Program-made: the position numbers and the translations under genes
From: UBA10205 sp035289625
GTDB lineage: Archaea; Iainarchaeota; Iainarchaeia; Iainarchaeales; Iainarchaeaceae
NCBI GenBank assembly: GCA_035289625.1
Contig: DATDWP010000006.1
Span: forward strand, 15,914 to 79,913
Length of the DNA stretch: 64,000 nucleotides
Reading direction: 5' to 3'
Shown here: in pieces, positions 31,605 through 40,266 of the stretch
Position numbering within the stretch: the first letter of the stretch is position 1
How the letters are laid out: each line of letters begins with the position of its first letter
Notes under the pieces: model-generated
The model's input: the letters and a program-made list of their open reading frames with translations, nothing else
Told to the model about the DNA's origin: nothing
Databases searched by the model: none

Positions 31605-32056
31605 TGTTCTTCACTTTCTCCTTCTTGTTCAAACTCTTCATCCCCAAGACTGCTGCCCCCTGCATCAATTATTTTTTGCACGGCACTTTTTGAGGCGGAT
31701 GCATTTTCCAGTTTTATTTTTTCCTTGATATTTCCCCGTCCAAGCACTTTTCCAAATCCGAGTGCTTTTCCGTCCACTATAACAAGCCCGTTCTCCTTTT
31801 TTACCTTGCCGCTTTTCTCCCAGCGCGAAATATTGTCGGATATATAATCAAGGTTTACAACAGTTTTTTTGGCCTTTGTCTTTAGTGTTCTCTTTATGCC
31901 AAAATCAAGATACATTGTAGAAAATTTATGTTTGTGAGAGCCCCCTCTTCCGACTCCGCCGCGGTTTCCAGAACCCCTGCGGTTTTTTGTCCCGCCAGCG
32001 CCGTGTGTCCTATTGCCCCTTTGCTTGTGTTTTTTCCTTCTTTTGCGAACAACCAT
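31601..32056 (-). CDS. rpl15: Ribosomal protein uL15
   Basis: 151 residues. The Arg/Gly/His-rich N-terminus (KHKQRGNRTHGAGGTKNRRG, RGGSHKHKFSTMY) and the GFGKVLGRGNIKEKIKLENA core with a C-terminal KSAVQKIIDAGGS helix identify it. The tail is acidic. It lies between uL30 and secY. Confidence 0.97.
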   Translation of the reverse strand: MVVRKRRKKHKQRGNRTHGAGGTKNRRGSGNRGGVGRGGSHKHKFSTMYLDFGIKRTLKTKAKKTVVNLDYISDNISRWEKSGKVKKENGLVIVDGKALGFGKVLGRGNIKEKIKLENASASKSAVQKIIDAGGSSLGDEEFEQEGESEEQ

Positions 32057-32067
32057 ATTTTTGCCCC

Positions 32068-32523
32068 CTAAATCATCCTTGCAATAAGATCATTTATTTT
32101 CGAAGCCCTATAACCCAGCGCTCCGCCGACCTTGAATTGTTTTTTTATTCCCTGCCTTTCATATCCTTTTCGCGGAGGGCGCAACCTGAACACCGGTTCA
32201 ATTTCGAAATCTTTTAATTTTTTCTTTCCGGAAATTATTGTTTTTGCAAGTTCTGAAACACTTGGGATTTTTTTTGATTTCAAAAACTCCTCTGTAATTT
32301 TTTTATTGCCCTGCACTTCTGCCCTCTTTTCAAGAAGGGCGATAAGGGTATTTTCATCAATTTCACCAAATGTTACATAGTCCTTTACTTTGTCCACCAT
32401 TTTTTTTGAAGCATCGGCTACCAGTACAAGGTGGTTGACCTTGTGCAGCCTTAGCATATACATTGTTTCGCGCAACTTGCGAGTAACCCCGGATGTGCCC
32501 CTAACCCTTATTGCTGCTATCAT
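32068..32523 (-). CDS. rpl30: Ribosomal protein uL30
   Basis: 151 residues of the long archaeal/eukaryotic form: IAAIRVRGTSGVTRKLRETM, YMLRLHKVNHLVLVADASKK and the C-terminal extension FRLRPPRKGYERQGIKKQFK. It overlaps uS5 by 4 nt. Confidence 0.97.
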   Translation of the reverse strand: MIAAIRVRGTSGVTRKLRETMYMLRLHKVNHLVLVADASKKMVDKVKDYVTFGEIDENTLIALLEKRAEVQGNKKITEEFLKSKKIPSVSELAKTIISGKKKLKDFEIEPVFRLRPPRKGYERQGIKKQFKVGGALGYRASKINDLIARMI

Positions 32524-33224
32524 CTCTTTGCCTCCAATTTCGCTGCAATATCTTGCGAGAGCCTCACATCATTTGTTGCGGCGAGCGCGTCAACTGCTGC
32601 TGCGACAAAATCAAGAGTTGATGCTGTGTTTCCGCGGCACTTGCTCCAGACATCCCTAATCCCGACAAATTTCATTACATCTTTTATTTTATCCCCAACA
32701 ACAAGCCCGGTGCCCCTTGGCGCCGGAAGCAAGCTCACACGCACTGAAGATGAATTTCCATCCACTTTGAACGGGATTGAGTGCTGCTCTTTGCAGCGGC
32801 ACGCCCAACTTCCGCACCCTTTTCTCACTTTTCTTAATGCAAGTTTTGCGGTGCGTGTTGCCTTTGTAATTGCCGGGTATCTTTCCTTATCTTTTGCAGT
32901 GCCAAGCCCAATATAGCTCTCTCCATCGCCAATTAGCACTGATGCCCTAAAAGAAAAGCTTCTTCCCTGCCTTGTAATTCTTGCTGTTTTTCTAAATTCA
33001 ACAAGTTTGTCCCTAATATCCGGCAAGAGCATGTCTGCAATCTCAGGCTCCATTACCTTATAGCCTTTTGCAAAAAAATCATCCATGCTTGTAATCTCCC
33101 CGTCCTTTACCATTTTTCCGATTCGTGTTGATGGCACCCACTCAGAGATAGCTTTTTGCTTATCCCCCTCCCTTCTAACCTGCCTTTCAGCTTCAGTCTC
33201 AGCTCGCCTTTCCCTTTTTGCCAT
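32520..33224 (-). CDS. rps5: Ribosomal protein uS5
   Basis: 234 residues; contributes to the decoding-site mRNA entry channel. FRKTARITRQGRSFSFRASV, LIGDGESYIGLGTAKDKERY and VRVSLLPAPRGTGLVVGDKI are conserved. ATG 33222-33224 with SD GGTGA 5 nt upstream is preferred over the upstream GTG. It follows uL18. Confidence 0.98.
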   Translation of the reverse strand: MAKRERRAETEAERQVRREGDKQKAISEWVPSTRIGKMVKDGEITSMDDFFAKGYKVMEPEIADMLLPDIRDKLVEFRKTARITRQGRSFSFRASVLIGDGESYIGLGTAKDKERYPAITKATRTAKLALRKVRKGCGSWACRCKEQHSIPFKVDGNSSSVRVSLLPAPRGTGLVVGDKIKDVMKFVGIRDVWSKCRGNTASTLDFVAAAVDALAATNDVRLSQDIAAKLEAKR

Positions 33225-33229
33225 TTTTT

Positions 33230-33739
33230 TCACCCAAACTCCTTATCTAATGCAGATTTTGCCTGGTCGAAATTTTTTACAACCTGCTCGCTTATGTGCT
33301 TTCCGCTAAACCTATCGGCTTTAGGGAAAACTTTTTCATCGCATGGGATTTTCATTCCGGCATCAATTGCCCCTTTTAGCGCTGCAAATATCCTGCTGCC
33401 ATGAACAGGGGAGCAGAGCCCAATATCCAAAACCGCATCCTTGCTTTTTGCACTTTTAAGTGCTTTTTTTGCGCACGCATAGCCGGCTAGATATGCCGCC
33501 GGCAAATTGCCTGTATGACCGCTCCATCCGAATTTTTTGAGCCCTCTTGTTGAAAAGAAACTTTCCACAATATCCCCTGCAGGTTTATAAGTTACAAGTT
33601 CAACAACTGTGCCGTTATTGGATTTTCTAACAACCAATCTTTGCTTAGATGATTTTAGAAGGGCTAGCCTTTTTTTGTAATCTGTTTTCATCTCCCTTCT
33701 TCGCCTGAACTTGACCTTGTATGTTGGACTTGTACTCAC
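33230..33739 (-). CDS. rpl18: Ribosomal protein uL18
   Basis: 169-residue 5S rRNA-binding protein: TDYKKRLALLKSSKQRLVVR, SFFSTRGLKKFGWSGHTGNL, DIGLCSPVHGSRIFAALKGA. It starts at GTG overlapping the eL19 stop (GTGA). Confidence 0.97.
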   Translation of the reverse strand: MSTSPTYKVKFRRRREMKTDYKKRLALLKSSKQRLVVRKSNNGTVVELVTYKPAGDIVESFFSTRGLKKFGWSGHTGNLPAAYLAGYACAKKALKSAKSKDAVLDIGLCSPVHGSRIFAALKGAIDAGMKIPCDEKVFPKADRFSGKHISEQVVKNFDQAKSALDKEFG

Positions 33740-34176
33740 TTGCTCGCCCCCTCAACCATTGTGTTCAGGTATTTTTTTCCCTTGAAATAATTTCCCTTAA
33801 CCATTAAGTAAATTTGCCTTGCCGGCTTTTTGAATTTCACGCCGCTCTTTTTCATCTCGCGTAAAACCCTTCTCTGGGCGCGTACATTGCTAATCCAGCT
33901 CTTCCTTGCCCTTTTTCGCGCGCTCTTTGGGCCTGTTCGTTTTCCCCTACCGCTCTTGCGCCCCTTTCTTTTCTTTGCAAGCAAGACCCTTGCCCTGCCC
34001 CTGCTTTGCAAGGCATCATTTCTCTTTTTTATTGTGCCCTGCTTTATTAGTGAACGCACGTCCTCTTTTGTCATTGCCTGAGCAATACCTTCTCCATGTT
34101 CCGGGCTTATCCAAATCTTGGTTTGCCCAACTTTTAGAATACTGCTGGCAATTCTTCTTGCTTTTTTATCGTTCAT
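33736..34176 (-). CDS. rpl19e: Ribosomal protein eL19
   Basis: 146 residues: MNDKKARRIASSILKVGQTK, IWISPEHGEGIAQAMTKEDV, RSLIKQGTIKKRNDALQSRG, RKSGRGKRTGPKSARKRARK. ATG 34174-34176 has SD GGTGA 5 nt upstream; a GTG three codons earlier is less likely. It lies between eL32 and uL18. Confidence 0.98.
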   Translation of the reverse strand: MNDKKARRIASSILKVGQTKIWISPEHGEGIAQAMTKEDVRSLIKQGTIKKRNDALQSRGRARVLLAKKRKGRKSGRGKRTGPKSARKRARKSWISNVRAQRRVLREMKKSGVKFKKPARQIYLMVKGNYFKGKKYLNTMVEGASK

Positions 34177-34188
34177 GCTTTTCACCTT

Positions 34189-35004
34189 TTATGGGTTTAG
34201 GACCTTTATCCCTTTTTCAATTGCCTTATCAACAATCATTGTTTTTTTCCGGCTTCCAATCCCTGCAATTATTCTTATTGCAAAATCTTTAGGCACGCTT
34301 TCTAATTCTTTTATTGTTTTTATAGGGTGCTCGCGATAGCCGCTTGGATGAACATTTCTAACTTCTTTTGCAGTTGCATAACCAACTCGCGGCATATACC
34401 CATCAGATATCACTCGCTTAACATCAATTCCGCGCGGAACTCTCCATCTGTTCCACTTAGCAATACTTTTTTTGCGGATATTTCTCTTCCCAAACCTGCC
34501 CCTAAATGTTGGGTGTCCCATTTTGTGCAATACAATATCGCGGTTTTCCAAAACCCCTGTGCTCTTTTTCACAACAACTTTTCTTGACTTTGCCTTCACT
34601 TTCTTCTCTTTTGGTTTTGCGGTTTCTTTTTTTTCAGTGGTTTTTTGCACAGTTGCTTTTGCCACTTCTTTTTTCTCTTCTTTTTGCTCTTTTGTGCTGT
34701 CTTTGTGCTCTGCATGGATATGATCTGCATGAGAGTGATCTGTGTGTTCGTGTGCATGATCGTGTGAGTGATCTGCATGATCATGTGCGTGTGTATCTTT
34801 GTGAGCATTATCTGCTGTCTGCGCTGCGTGCTTTTCTTTTGCAGGGGCTTTTGGCTCTGCTGCTTTTTTCTCAAGCGGCTTTACGCTCTGCTTTTTTTGA
34901 GGGCGTGATATTTCTGTTTCAGACTTTGCCTTTGCGCCCTTTGTTTTCTTTTCAATGTGGTCTTGCCAGTTTGCAGCTTCCTTACCTGTTTTTTTTTCAG
35001 CCAT
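34189..35004 (-). CDS. rpl32e: Ribosomal protein eL32 with a His-rich N-terminal extension
   Basis: 271 residues, about twice the usual archaeal length. The eL32 core occupies the last 125 residues or so (VLHKMGHPTFRGRFGKRNIR, KWNRWRVPRGIDVKRVISDG, YMPRVGYATAKEVRNVHPSG). The first 145 residues are Lys/Ala/Glu low complexity with a histidine block at residues 68-100 (14 His in 33, of the type HAHDHADHSHDHAHEH). Such a block would be expected to bind Zn or Ni. It is the longest extension among several on ribosomal proteins in this window. Confidence 0.96.
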   Translation of the reverse strand: MAEKKTGKEAANWQDHIEKKTKGAKAKSETEISRPQKKQSVKPLEKKAAEPKAPAKEKHAAQTADNAHKDTHAHDHADHSHDHAHEHTDHSHADHIHAEHKDSTKEQKEEKKEVAKATVQKTTEKKETAKPKEKKVKAKSRKVVVKKSTGVLENRDIVLHKMGHPTFRGRFGKRNIRKKSIAKWNRWRVPRGIDVKRVISDGYMPRVGYATAKEVRNVHPSGYREHPIKTIKELESVPKDFAIRIIAGIGSRKKTMIVDKAIEKGIKVLNP

Positions 35005-35005
35005 T

Positions 35006-35542
35006 TTATATCACTTTTTTTGCCTTTGATACAATGTATATCCTGTCCTGGAAAATCCTAATGTCCTTACCCTTGACCCGTGTTACTTGTTCAAGGTTTG
35101 CAGCGCTCTGGCCCACATGTTCTTTATTTTGGCCGCGCACAGTGATGTCTTTTCCCTTCACTTCAATTTTTGTATCCCCGATTATTCTTGCCTTTCGCGG
35201 ATGCTTTGCGCCGGCAAGGTTGTAAATTTCAACTCTATCGCCTTTTATTGTAACATTTAGCGGAAAGTGGCTATAGACAATTTCAAGCTTGTACTCATAT
35301 ACTGTAGATAGGCCCGCTATCAAATTTTTTATGTGCGAAGCCATTGTTTTTGCCTGTGCTAGCACGTTTCTCTTCTGCTTTTTAGCATACACCTCTATTT
35401 CCGAATCCGTTTTTTTAAGGTACACATCAGAGTCCCTAAATGGCCGCACGTTCTTTTTACCGGATCCGCTGACAATTATTTCTGTGGGGGTAATTTGCAC
35501 ATCCACTCCTTGTGGTATCTTGATTTTTTCAACCGGCTGCAT
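35006..35542 (-). CDS. rpl6: Ribosomal protein uL6
   Basis: 178 residues from ATG 35540-35542; an upstream in-frame start would overlap uS8. EKIKIPQGVDVQITPTEIIV, RNVLAQAKTMASHIKNLIAG and HVGQSAANLEQVTRVKGKDI, RIFQDRIYIVSK mark the two uL6 domains near the sarcin-ricin loop. It lies between uS8 and eL32. Confidence 0.97.
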   Translation of the reverse strand: MQPVEKIKIPQGVDVQITPTEIIVSGSGKKNVRPFRDSDVYLKKTDSEIEVYAKKQKRNVLAQAKTMASHIKNLIAGLSTVYEYKLEIVYSHFPLNVTIKGDRVEIYNLAGAKHPRKARIIGDTKIEVKGKDITVRGQNKEHVGQSAANLEQVTRVKGKDIRIFQDRIYIVSKAKKVI

Positions 35543-35552
35543 TTCAATCACA

Positions 35553-35945
35553 CTAATAAACATAGGCAAGTAGCCTTCCCCCGGTATTTTTCTCTTTTGC
35601 TCCCCGGTGCGTTAAGACACCTTGCGGAGTTGTAACTATTATTGTTCCAATATCATACGATGGTAAATATTTTTTCTCGAATTTTTCAAATTCATCCTTT
35701 TTTACGGCATAGCGTGGTTTTATTGCCCTGCATTCATTTATCCTTCCAACGAGCTTGACTTTGAAAAACCCATCCCTTCCATCCTCTACAAATTCAAATG
35801 AACCAATATAGCCGCCCTCTTGCATTATCTTGAATATTTCCTTGAGCAGTCTGGAAGCTGGCCTTATTGTGCACTCCCTTTTTGATGCTGCCTCATTGTT
35901 CTTGAGGTTTGTCAGTGCGTCTGCAATCGGATCTGTTCGGCTCAT
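35553..35945 (-). CDS. rps8: Ribosomal protein uS8
   Basis: 130 residues, the usual archaeal length, from ATG 35943-35945. MSRTDPIADALTNLKNNEAA, YDIGTIIVTTPQGVLTHRGA and the C-terminal LLAYVY are characteristic. SD AGGAG lies 9 nt upstream. Confidence 0.98.
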   Translation of the reverse strand: MSRTDPIADALTNLKNNEAASKRECTIRPASRLLKEIFKIMQEGGYIGSFEFVEDGRDGFFKVKLVGRINECRAIKPRYAVKKDEFEKFEKKYLPSYDIGTIIVTTPQGVLTHRGAKEKNTGGRLLAYVY

Positions 35946-35957
35946 ATCCATCAACTC

Positions 35958-36116
35958 CTAATCATACTTCCTAAAGCCCATTTTCTGCGCGTTGTCCTTG
36001 AAACATCTTCTGCAAATGTGCATGTTGTATCTTTTCATTACTCCTTTATGGGTTTTGCACATGTTGCAAATGCTTGGTTTTATTTTCCATCCCTTGTCCA
36101 CTTTTTGCTCGCTCAT
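35958..36116 (-). CDS. rps14: Ribosomal protein uS14 (zinc form)
   Basis: 52-residue protein from ATG 36114-36116 to TAG 35958-35960, overlapping the uL5 stop by ATGA. It contains CNMCKTHKGVMKRYNMHICR and RCFKDNAQKMGFRKYD; the CxxC...CxxC zinc site is intact and the C-terminal GFRKYD is the family ending. It lies between uL5 and uS8 as expected in the spc order. Confidence 0.97.
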   Translation of the reverse strand: MSEQKVDKGWKIKPSICNMCKTHKGVMKRYNMHICRRCFKDNAQKMGFRKYD

Positions 36117-36625
36117 ATAACTTCAACCCCGAATTTTTCGCGCACAAAATCAACTGCTTCATCTACTTTTATCAAATGCTTTTGTGAAACCCTCGATTTC
36201 CCCATCTTCCTCTTCTTCACCCTAAATCCGGGCCTCTCAAGTGTTACAAGTACATCAAACCCTCTAATGCCAAGTTTTGGGTCGTATTTAATTTTCGGCA
36301 AATCAATATACTCTTTTATGCCAAACCCAAAGTTCCCGAATTTATCAAAGCTCTTCTTGTTCACTTTATTGTCCTTTGCAAAAAGGGCATCTTTCAAAAA
36401 TTTATCCGCCTTTTCGCCGCGCAATGTAACCTTTGTCCCGATTGTTAACCCTTCCCTTATTCCCCAAGTCGGCTGCTTTATTTTGCACGCAGTAAGAATA
36501 GGTTTTGCACCGGTTATTTTTTCAAGTATCTGGGCAGCCCTATCAAGCTCTTCCCCGGTCTTTCCGACTCCCATATTGACCGTTACTTTTGAAACCTTTA
36601 TTTTTCTCATCGCGTTTTGATCCAT
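36113..36625 (-). CDS. rpl5: Ribosomal protein uL5
   Basis: 170-residue 5S rRNA-associated protein: MRKIKVSKVTVNMGVGKTGE, KPILTACKIKQPTWGIREGL, GIRGFDVLVTLERPGFRVKK. SD GGTGA precedes its ATG. Its stop overlaps the uS14 start. Confidence 0.98.
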   Translation of the reverse strand: MDQNAMRKIKVSKVTVNMGVGKTGEELDRAAQILEKITGAKPILTACKIKQPTWGIREGLTIGTKVTLRGEKADKFLKDALFAKDNKVNKKSFDKFGNFGFGIKEYIDLPKIKYDPKLGIRGFDVLVTLERPGFRVKKRKMGKSRVSQKHLIKVDEAVDFVREKFGVEVI

Positions 36626-36634
36626 AAATTCACC

Positions 36635-37360
36635 TTATGTTAGTGCCTCTATTTCGCTTTTTGCCTTTCCAATAACAAATACATTGTCAATTACTGTTTG
36701 GAACTTATTGCCCTTGTCTGAAAATTCCACAACCGTGTGGGTTTTAAGGGAGCCGTGTATTATCCCTTCAATTTTGACTGTTTTTCCAGTGTGCACTCCG
36801 CCCATAATGAACGCGCTGCTACCCTTATCCATTCCATACACTTCAAGTATTTTGTGGTCCGGTAGTGAGATTTTCACCGAATCCTCAACACCGACATCCT
36901 CTTTTTTGAGTTCAATATTATACCCATCGCCGGTAGTGATCCAAATCTTGCCGCCAGCGCCAACCCTTTTTCCGGTGACTTTTGAAATTTTAAAATCCGG
37001 TGATTTTGAATCAATTTTTTTTGCAACAAGCCTGCCTTTACTGTCAAAGAGCATCCTGTATTTTTGTGCGATCGGCAAAACTTCCACTATATCAAATAAT
37101 CCTACTGCAAACTCTCTTCCCTTGCGCGCTTTTCCGTTCACTTTTATATGGCCCTCGTGCAGAAGCTTTTTTGTCTCCTTCATGTCTCTTGAAATTTCAA
37201 GTAAATGCCTCATTGCAAATGAGAGCGGAACACTGTTTGTTTTGTTGTGTGCCCCCGGCTTATTTTTTGGAGTGAAAGTTTCCTGCTTTTTTGGGAAAAA
37301 TCCCCTCACTGTCGGGGCTGAAATACTCTTTTGTATTTTTCTCTCTCCTCTATTTGCCAT
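36635..37360 (-). CDS. rps4e: Ribosomal protein eS4
   Basis: 241 residues with an S4 RNA-binding domain (LLHEGHIKVNGKARKGREFA) followed by the eS4 central domain and a KOW motif (FIMGGVHTGKTVKIEGIIHG). In archaea it regularly sits between uL24 and uL5, as here. The start overlaps uL24 by 11 nt. Confidence 0.97.
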   Translation of the reverse strand: MANRGERKIQKSISAPTVRGFFPKKQETFTPKNKPGAHNKTNSVPLSFAMRHLLEISRDMKETKKLLHEGHIKVNGKARKGREFAVGLFDIVEVLPIAQKYRMLFDSKGRLVAKKIDSKSPDFKISKVTGKRVGAGGKIWITTGDGYNIELKKEDVGVEDSVKISLPDHKILEVYGMDKGSSAFIMGGVHTGKTVKIEGIIHGSLKTHTVVEFSDKGNKFQTVIDNVFVIGKAKSEIEALT

Positions 37361-37754
37361 TTTGTTTCACCGCCTTTTCCGATTTTTTACCTTTCTTTTT
37401 CAATCTGCGTGAGTCCTTTTCATCAAGTGCTACTATCAGCAATTTACTTGGGCGAAGAGGGATAAACCTCTCAGTGCCGTTGCTTTTCTTTGCAATAATC
37501 CCTTCAACTAAAACCATTCTCTTATTTCTCAAAACCTGTGTAACTTTGCCGCCCTTTCCAATTACTTTTGAATCTCCCCTCATAACTTTTACAGTATCGC
37601 CCTTTCGAACTTCAATGCTTCTTTTGCCAAGCTCGCTTCTTAGTTCTTTACTAAGATGTGCCGAAAAGTCCTTGTACGAAATGTGCAGAGGCTTATCATA
37701 TCTCCACTTCCTCTGCCTTCTTGGCTTTGAACTTGTAACTTCTCTCATAACCAT
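37350..37754 (-). CDS. rpl24: Ribosomal protein uL24
   Basis: 134 residues with the KOW motif (RKGDTVKVMRGDSKVIGKGG KV) and the archaeal N-terminus SSKPRRQRKWRYDKPLHISY. The C-terminal 25 residues are Lys-rich. The ATG directly follows the uL14 stop. Confidence 0.97.
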   Translation of the reverse strand: MVMREVTSSKPRRQRKWRYDKPLHISYKDFSAHLSKELRSELGKRSIEVRKGDTVKVMRGDSKVIGKGGKVTQVLRNKRMVLVEGIIAKKSNGTERFIPLRPSKLLIVALDEKDSRRLKKKGKKSEKAVKQNGK

Positions 37755-38153
37755 TTACACAACACCTGCGCTAATCCCTGCAATTTTTGGAAACCTCTCC
37801 CCAACTTCTTTTGCAACAACCCCTTTGACTTCAGAGCCTTTTGGAAGCCCTTTTTCATCTACAAGGACAACTGCATTGTCTTCAAATTTTATGCGCGTGC
37901 CATCCGGCCTTTTGTATTCCTTTCTTACTCGGACAACAACTGCCTTCTCGACCTTTTTCCTAATTTCCGGCTTTCCTTTCTTTACAACCACATTGACCAT
38001 ATCGGCAATGCCGCCCTTTGGCATTCCCTTCCTTCTTCCCTTGTACTTATACACTGTGATTATTTTCACTTCTTTTGCCCCGGAGTTGTCTGTGCAAAAA
38101 CATATAGTCCCGTGCGTTAGGCCCCTTACAATGGAAGCGTTTATTGCCTTCAT
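37755..38153 (-). CDS. rpl14: Ribosomal protein uL14
   Basis: 132 residues: GTICFCTDNSGAKEVKIITV, GDMV-type segment ADMVNVVVKKGKPEIRKKV, RPDGTRIKFEDNAVVLVDEK. It overlaps uS17 by 4 nt (ATGA). Confidence 0.98.
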   Translation of the reverse strand: MKAINASIVRGLTHGTICFCTDNSGAKEVKIITVYKYKGRRKGMPKGGIADMVNVVVKKGKPEIRKKVEKAVVVRVRKEYKRPDGTRIKFEDNAVVLVDEKGLPKGSEVKGVVAKEVGERFPKIAGISAGVV

Positions 38154-38494
38154 AGCGTTGCCCTCTTTACAATTTCAATTACAACAAAGCTTTTGGTCCT
38201 GCTAAGTTTTCTTGTCTCCCCAATTGTTACAATATCGCCTTCCTTTGCGCCGATACTGTCCGGGTTATGGGCCTTTACTTTGGATTTTGTTTTTTTATAC
38301 CTCTCATATTTTGGCACATATTTTGTAATTATCCTCTCAACTGTCACTGTTTTTGGCGCCTTTGCGCTAACAACTAGCCCGGTTAAAACAGAACCGCGCA
38401 CGCTAAGATTTCGATTTTCCTCAACAACAACTATTGGCTTTTGAGATGTTGCGTGGTGTTCCTTTACGCTCTTGTTCTTTTCTTGGTGTTCCAT
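38150..38494 (-). CDS. rps17: Ribosomal protein uS17
   Basis: 114-residue OB-fold 30S protein: SVRGSVLTGLVVSAKAPKTV, RYKKTKSKVKAHNPDSIGAK, EGDIVTIGETRKLSRTKSFV. A 25-residue charged N-terminal arm precedes the core. It lies directly after the RNase P protein gene. Confidence 0.97.
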   Translation of the reverse strand: MEHQEKNKSVKEHHATSQKPIVVVEENRNLSVRGSVLTGLVVSAKAPKTVTVERIITKYVPKYERYKKTKSKVKAHNPDSIGAKEGDIVTIGETRKLSRTKSFVVIEIVKRATL

Positions 38495-38788
38495 TCAATT
38501 ACCCCTTTGTAATTTTACCCTCTGCTCCGGGCGGTATGCTATTTTTTTTCCATCCACTTTTGCAGTTTCATTTCCTATTATAAATTCAAATTCACATTCC
38601 TCTTTTGGCACCCACTTCTCTTCTGCGCCAACTTCCAAAACCAAAACATTGCGTGTCTCATCAATAACCCTTCCAACTATTCCTCTGCGTGAATGATCCG
38701 AGCTTTTTGTAACTTTTGCAACTAGCCCTATTAACTCGTGGAAAATAATATTTTCCTGCGTAATGCAATAGTTTTCCCCTTTAAGCAT
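38495..38788 (-). CDS. rnp1: RNase P protein component 1 (Rpp29/POP4)
   Basis: 97-residue Sm-like subunit of RNase P, which matures tRNA 5' ends. ENIIFHELIGLVAKVTKSSD, RRGIVGRVIDETRNVLVLEV and the C-terminal GKKIAYRPEQRVKL match Rpp29. In archaea it lies between SUI1/uL29 and uS17, as here. It overlaps SUI1 by 8 nt. Confidence 0.96.
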   Translation of the reverse strand: MLKGENYCITQENIIFHELIGLVAKVTKSSDHSRRGIVGRVIDETRNVLVLEVGAEEKWVPKEECEFEFIIGNETAKVDGKKIAYRPEQRVKLQRGN

Positions 38789-39086
38789 CGATCAATTCCT
38801 CCTTGTACCCATCTTTTAACAAAATTTCCTTTACTGCACGCGCATGCTTTCCTTGGAGCACAATTTCTTTTCCTTTTGTTGTGCCGCCGCATGCGAGTTT
38901 TCTTTTCATTTCCTTTTCAAGCCGTTTTGCCTCGGATTCTTCTTCAAATCCGCTGACAAGAGTTACGATTTTTCCAAACCTTCTTGAAACAGTCCTCACT
39001 TTTATTTTCTGCTGCTCTTTGGTGATGTCACCAAATTCCAAGAGGTCTTTTGGAAGACCCGTAATCTTATCTATTTCAGGCGCCAC
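38781..39086 (-). CDS. sui1: Translation initiation factor aIF1 (SUI1)
   Basis: 101-residue factor for start-codon fidelity on the 30S subunit. GLPKDLLEFGDITKEQQKIK, the SUI1 core VSRRFGKIVTLVSGFEEESE and LACGGTTKGKEIVLQGKHAR are typical. It starts at GTG immediately after the uL29 stop. Confidence 0.97.
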   Translation of the reverse strand: MAPEIDKITGLPKDLLEFGDITKEQQKIKVRTVSRRFGKIVTLVSGFEEESEAKRLEKEMKRKLACGGTTKGKEIVLQGKHARAVKEILLKDGYKEELIDA

Positions 39087-39308
39087 CTACTTGCTCACCC
39101 CGCTAGTTTGACTATTTTTCTCATTAATTATTGTAAGAAGCCTTGCAATCTGTCTTCTGGCATTTCTGATCTTTGAAGGCTTTTCTGCCCGTGTCCCGGA
39201 TGAGATTGACGCCCTCTCTTTTGATAGTTCGGTTTTGAGAGTTAATATTTTCACTTCAAGCTCTTTTACCGAATTGTCCCTTAGCGGATTTAGTTTTTTC
39301 CTACCCAT
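39087..39308 (-). CDS. rpl29: Ribosomal protein uL29
   Basis: 73-residue helical hairpin near the tunnel exit: LRDNSVKELEVKILTLKTEL and KPSKIRNARRQIARLLTIIN. It lies 4 nt after uS3. Confidence 0.95.
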   Translation of the reverse strand: MGRKKLNPLRDNSVKELEVKILTLKTELSKERASISSGTRAEKPSKIRNARRQIARLLTIINEKNSQTSGVSK

Positions 39309-39312
39309 AAAT

Positions 39313-40266
39313 TCAAACCTTCTTCTCCTCTACTTTTGTTTCTGCTTTTCCCTCAACTTTGTGAGTGTGCTTTTTTTCTTCAGGTTTTGCATCCATTTTG
39401 TGCTCAACATGCTTTGCTTCACTATCAGCTGTTTTTGCTTTGTGCTCCTTGTGAGGTTTTGCGTCTTTATGTGCTTTTTGGGGCGCTACTTTTTCTTTAC
39501 CCTCTTCTTTTGGTTCTGCGCTTTTCTCAATTTTTTGCTCTTCTTTTTGCCCATCTACTTGCACTGTTTTCTCTTCTACTTTTTCACTCTTTTGCGCTTC
39601 TTCTTGGGCTTTTTGGGAAGCAAGGGCTGCATCTTGCAATGTTGCCTTGAGTGCCGCTTCCCTTTTTTGTATATACGGGCCAACTTTTTCCTTATCGGGA
39701 AAAATGGTTTCCGGTCTTACAATCTTTACCTTTATTCCAATTGCCCCAACTTTTGGGTACGCAGGAGCGTGGCCATAATCTACAAGCTTTGCCTGTTCAC
39801 CGACCTTTTTCATATAACCTGCGGCAACCCTTACCCTTCTCTTCCTTCCGCCCTTTCCTGCAAGTTTTCCGGAAACAACTATTTCAACTCCCTGAGCGCC
39901 TGCATTTTGTATGTCTGCTAGGCCTTTGAACACAACACTTCTCCACGAAAACCCTTTCTCTATCAGCGCCTTGAACTTGTTTGCAACAGCTTGCGCGTCA
40001 AGTTCTGGCCTTACTATTTCTCTTATTTCAAGCTGGGGATTATCAATACCAAATTTCTTTCCGATTGTGTCTGTTAGAAGGGCTATATTGCTTCCGCTCT
40101 TTCCGATTGCAAGCCCCGGCCTTGTAACATTTACAACAATTCTTGTAACGAGCGGGGTTTTCATTATTTCCGATTTTGTAAACCCTGCCTTGTCCAGTTC
40201 TTTTGCTAGGTAATTATCAAGTTCGACCTTGCTAAGGCCCTGTTTTATGAACACTTTCTCAATCAT
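39313..40266 (-). CDS. rps3: Ribosomal protein uS3 with a long His/Lys/Glu tail
   Basis: 317 residues, about 100 more than typical. The KH domain (TRPGLAIGKSGSNIALLTDT) and the C-terminal domain (GLADIQNAGAQGVEIVVSGK, GYMKKVGEQAKLVDYGHAPA) are intact. From about residue 215 a low-complexity tail follows, rich in Lys, Glu, Ala and His (KAHKDAKPHKEHKAKTADSE), comparable to the eL32, eL14 and uL23 extensions. Confidence 0.97.
   Translation of the reverse strand: MIEKVFIKQGLSKVELDNYLAKELDKAGFTKSEIMKTPLVTRIVVNVTRPGLAIGKSGSNIALLTDTIGKKFGIDNPQLEIREIVRPELDAQAVANKFKALIEKGFSWRSVVFKGLADIQNAGAQGVEIVVSGKLAGKGGRKRRVRVAAGYMKKVGEQAKLVDYGHAPAYPKVGAIGIKVKIVRPETIFPDKEKVGPYIQKREAALKATLQDAALASQKAQEEAQKSEKVEEKTVQVDGQKEEQKIEKSAEPKEEGKEKVAPQKAHKDAKPHKEHKAKTADSEAKHVEHKMDAKPEEKKHTHKVEGKAETKVEEKKV

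Noticed and set aside
39235..39921. Plus-strand 228-codon frame over uS3 and uL29
   Set aside because: Composition is dominated by Phe, Leu and Cys from antisense of Lys/Glu-rich tails; it is a shadow of uS3.
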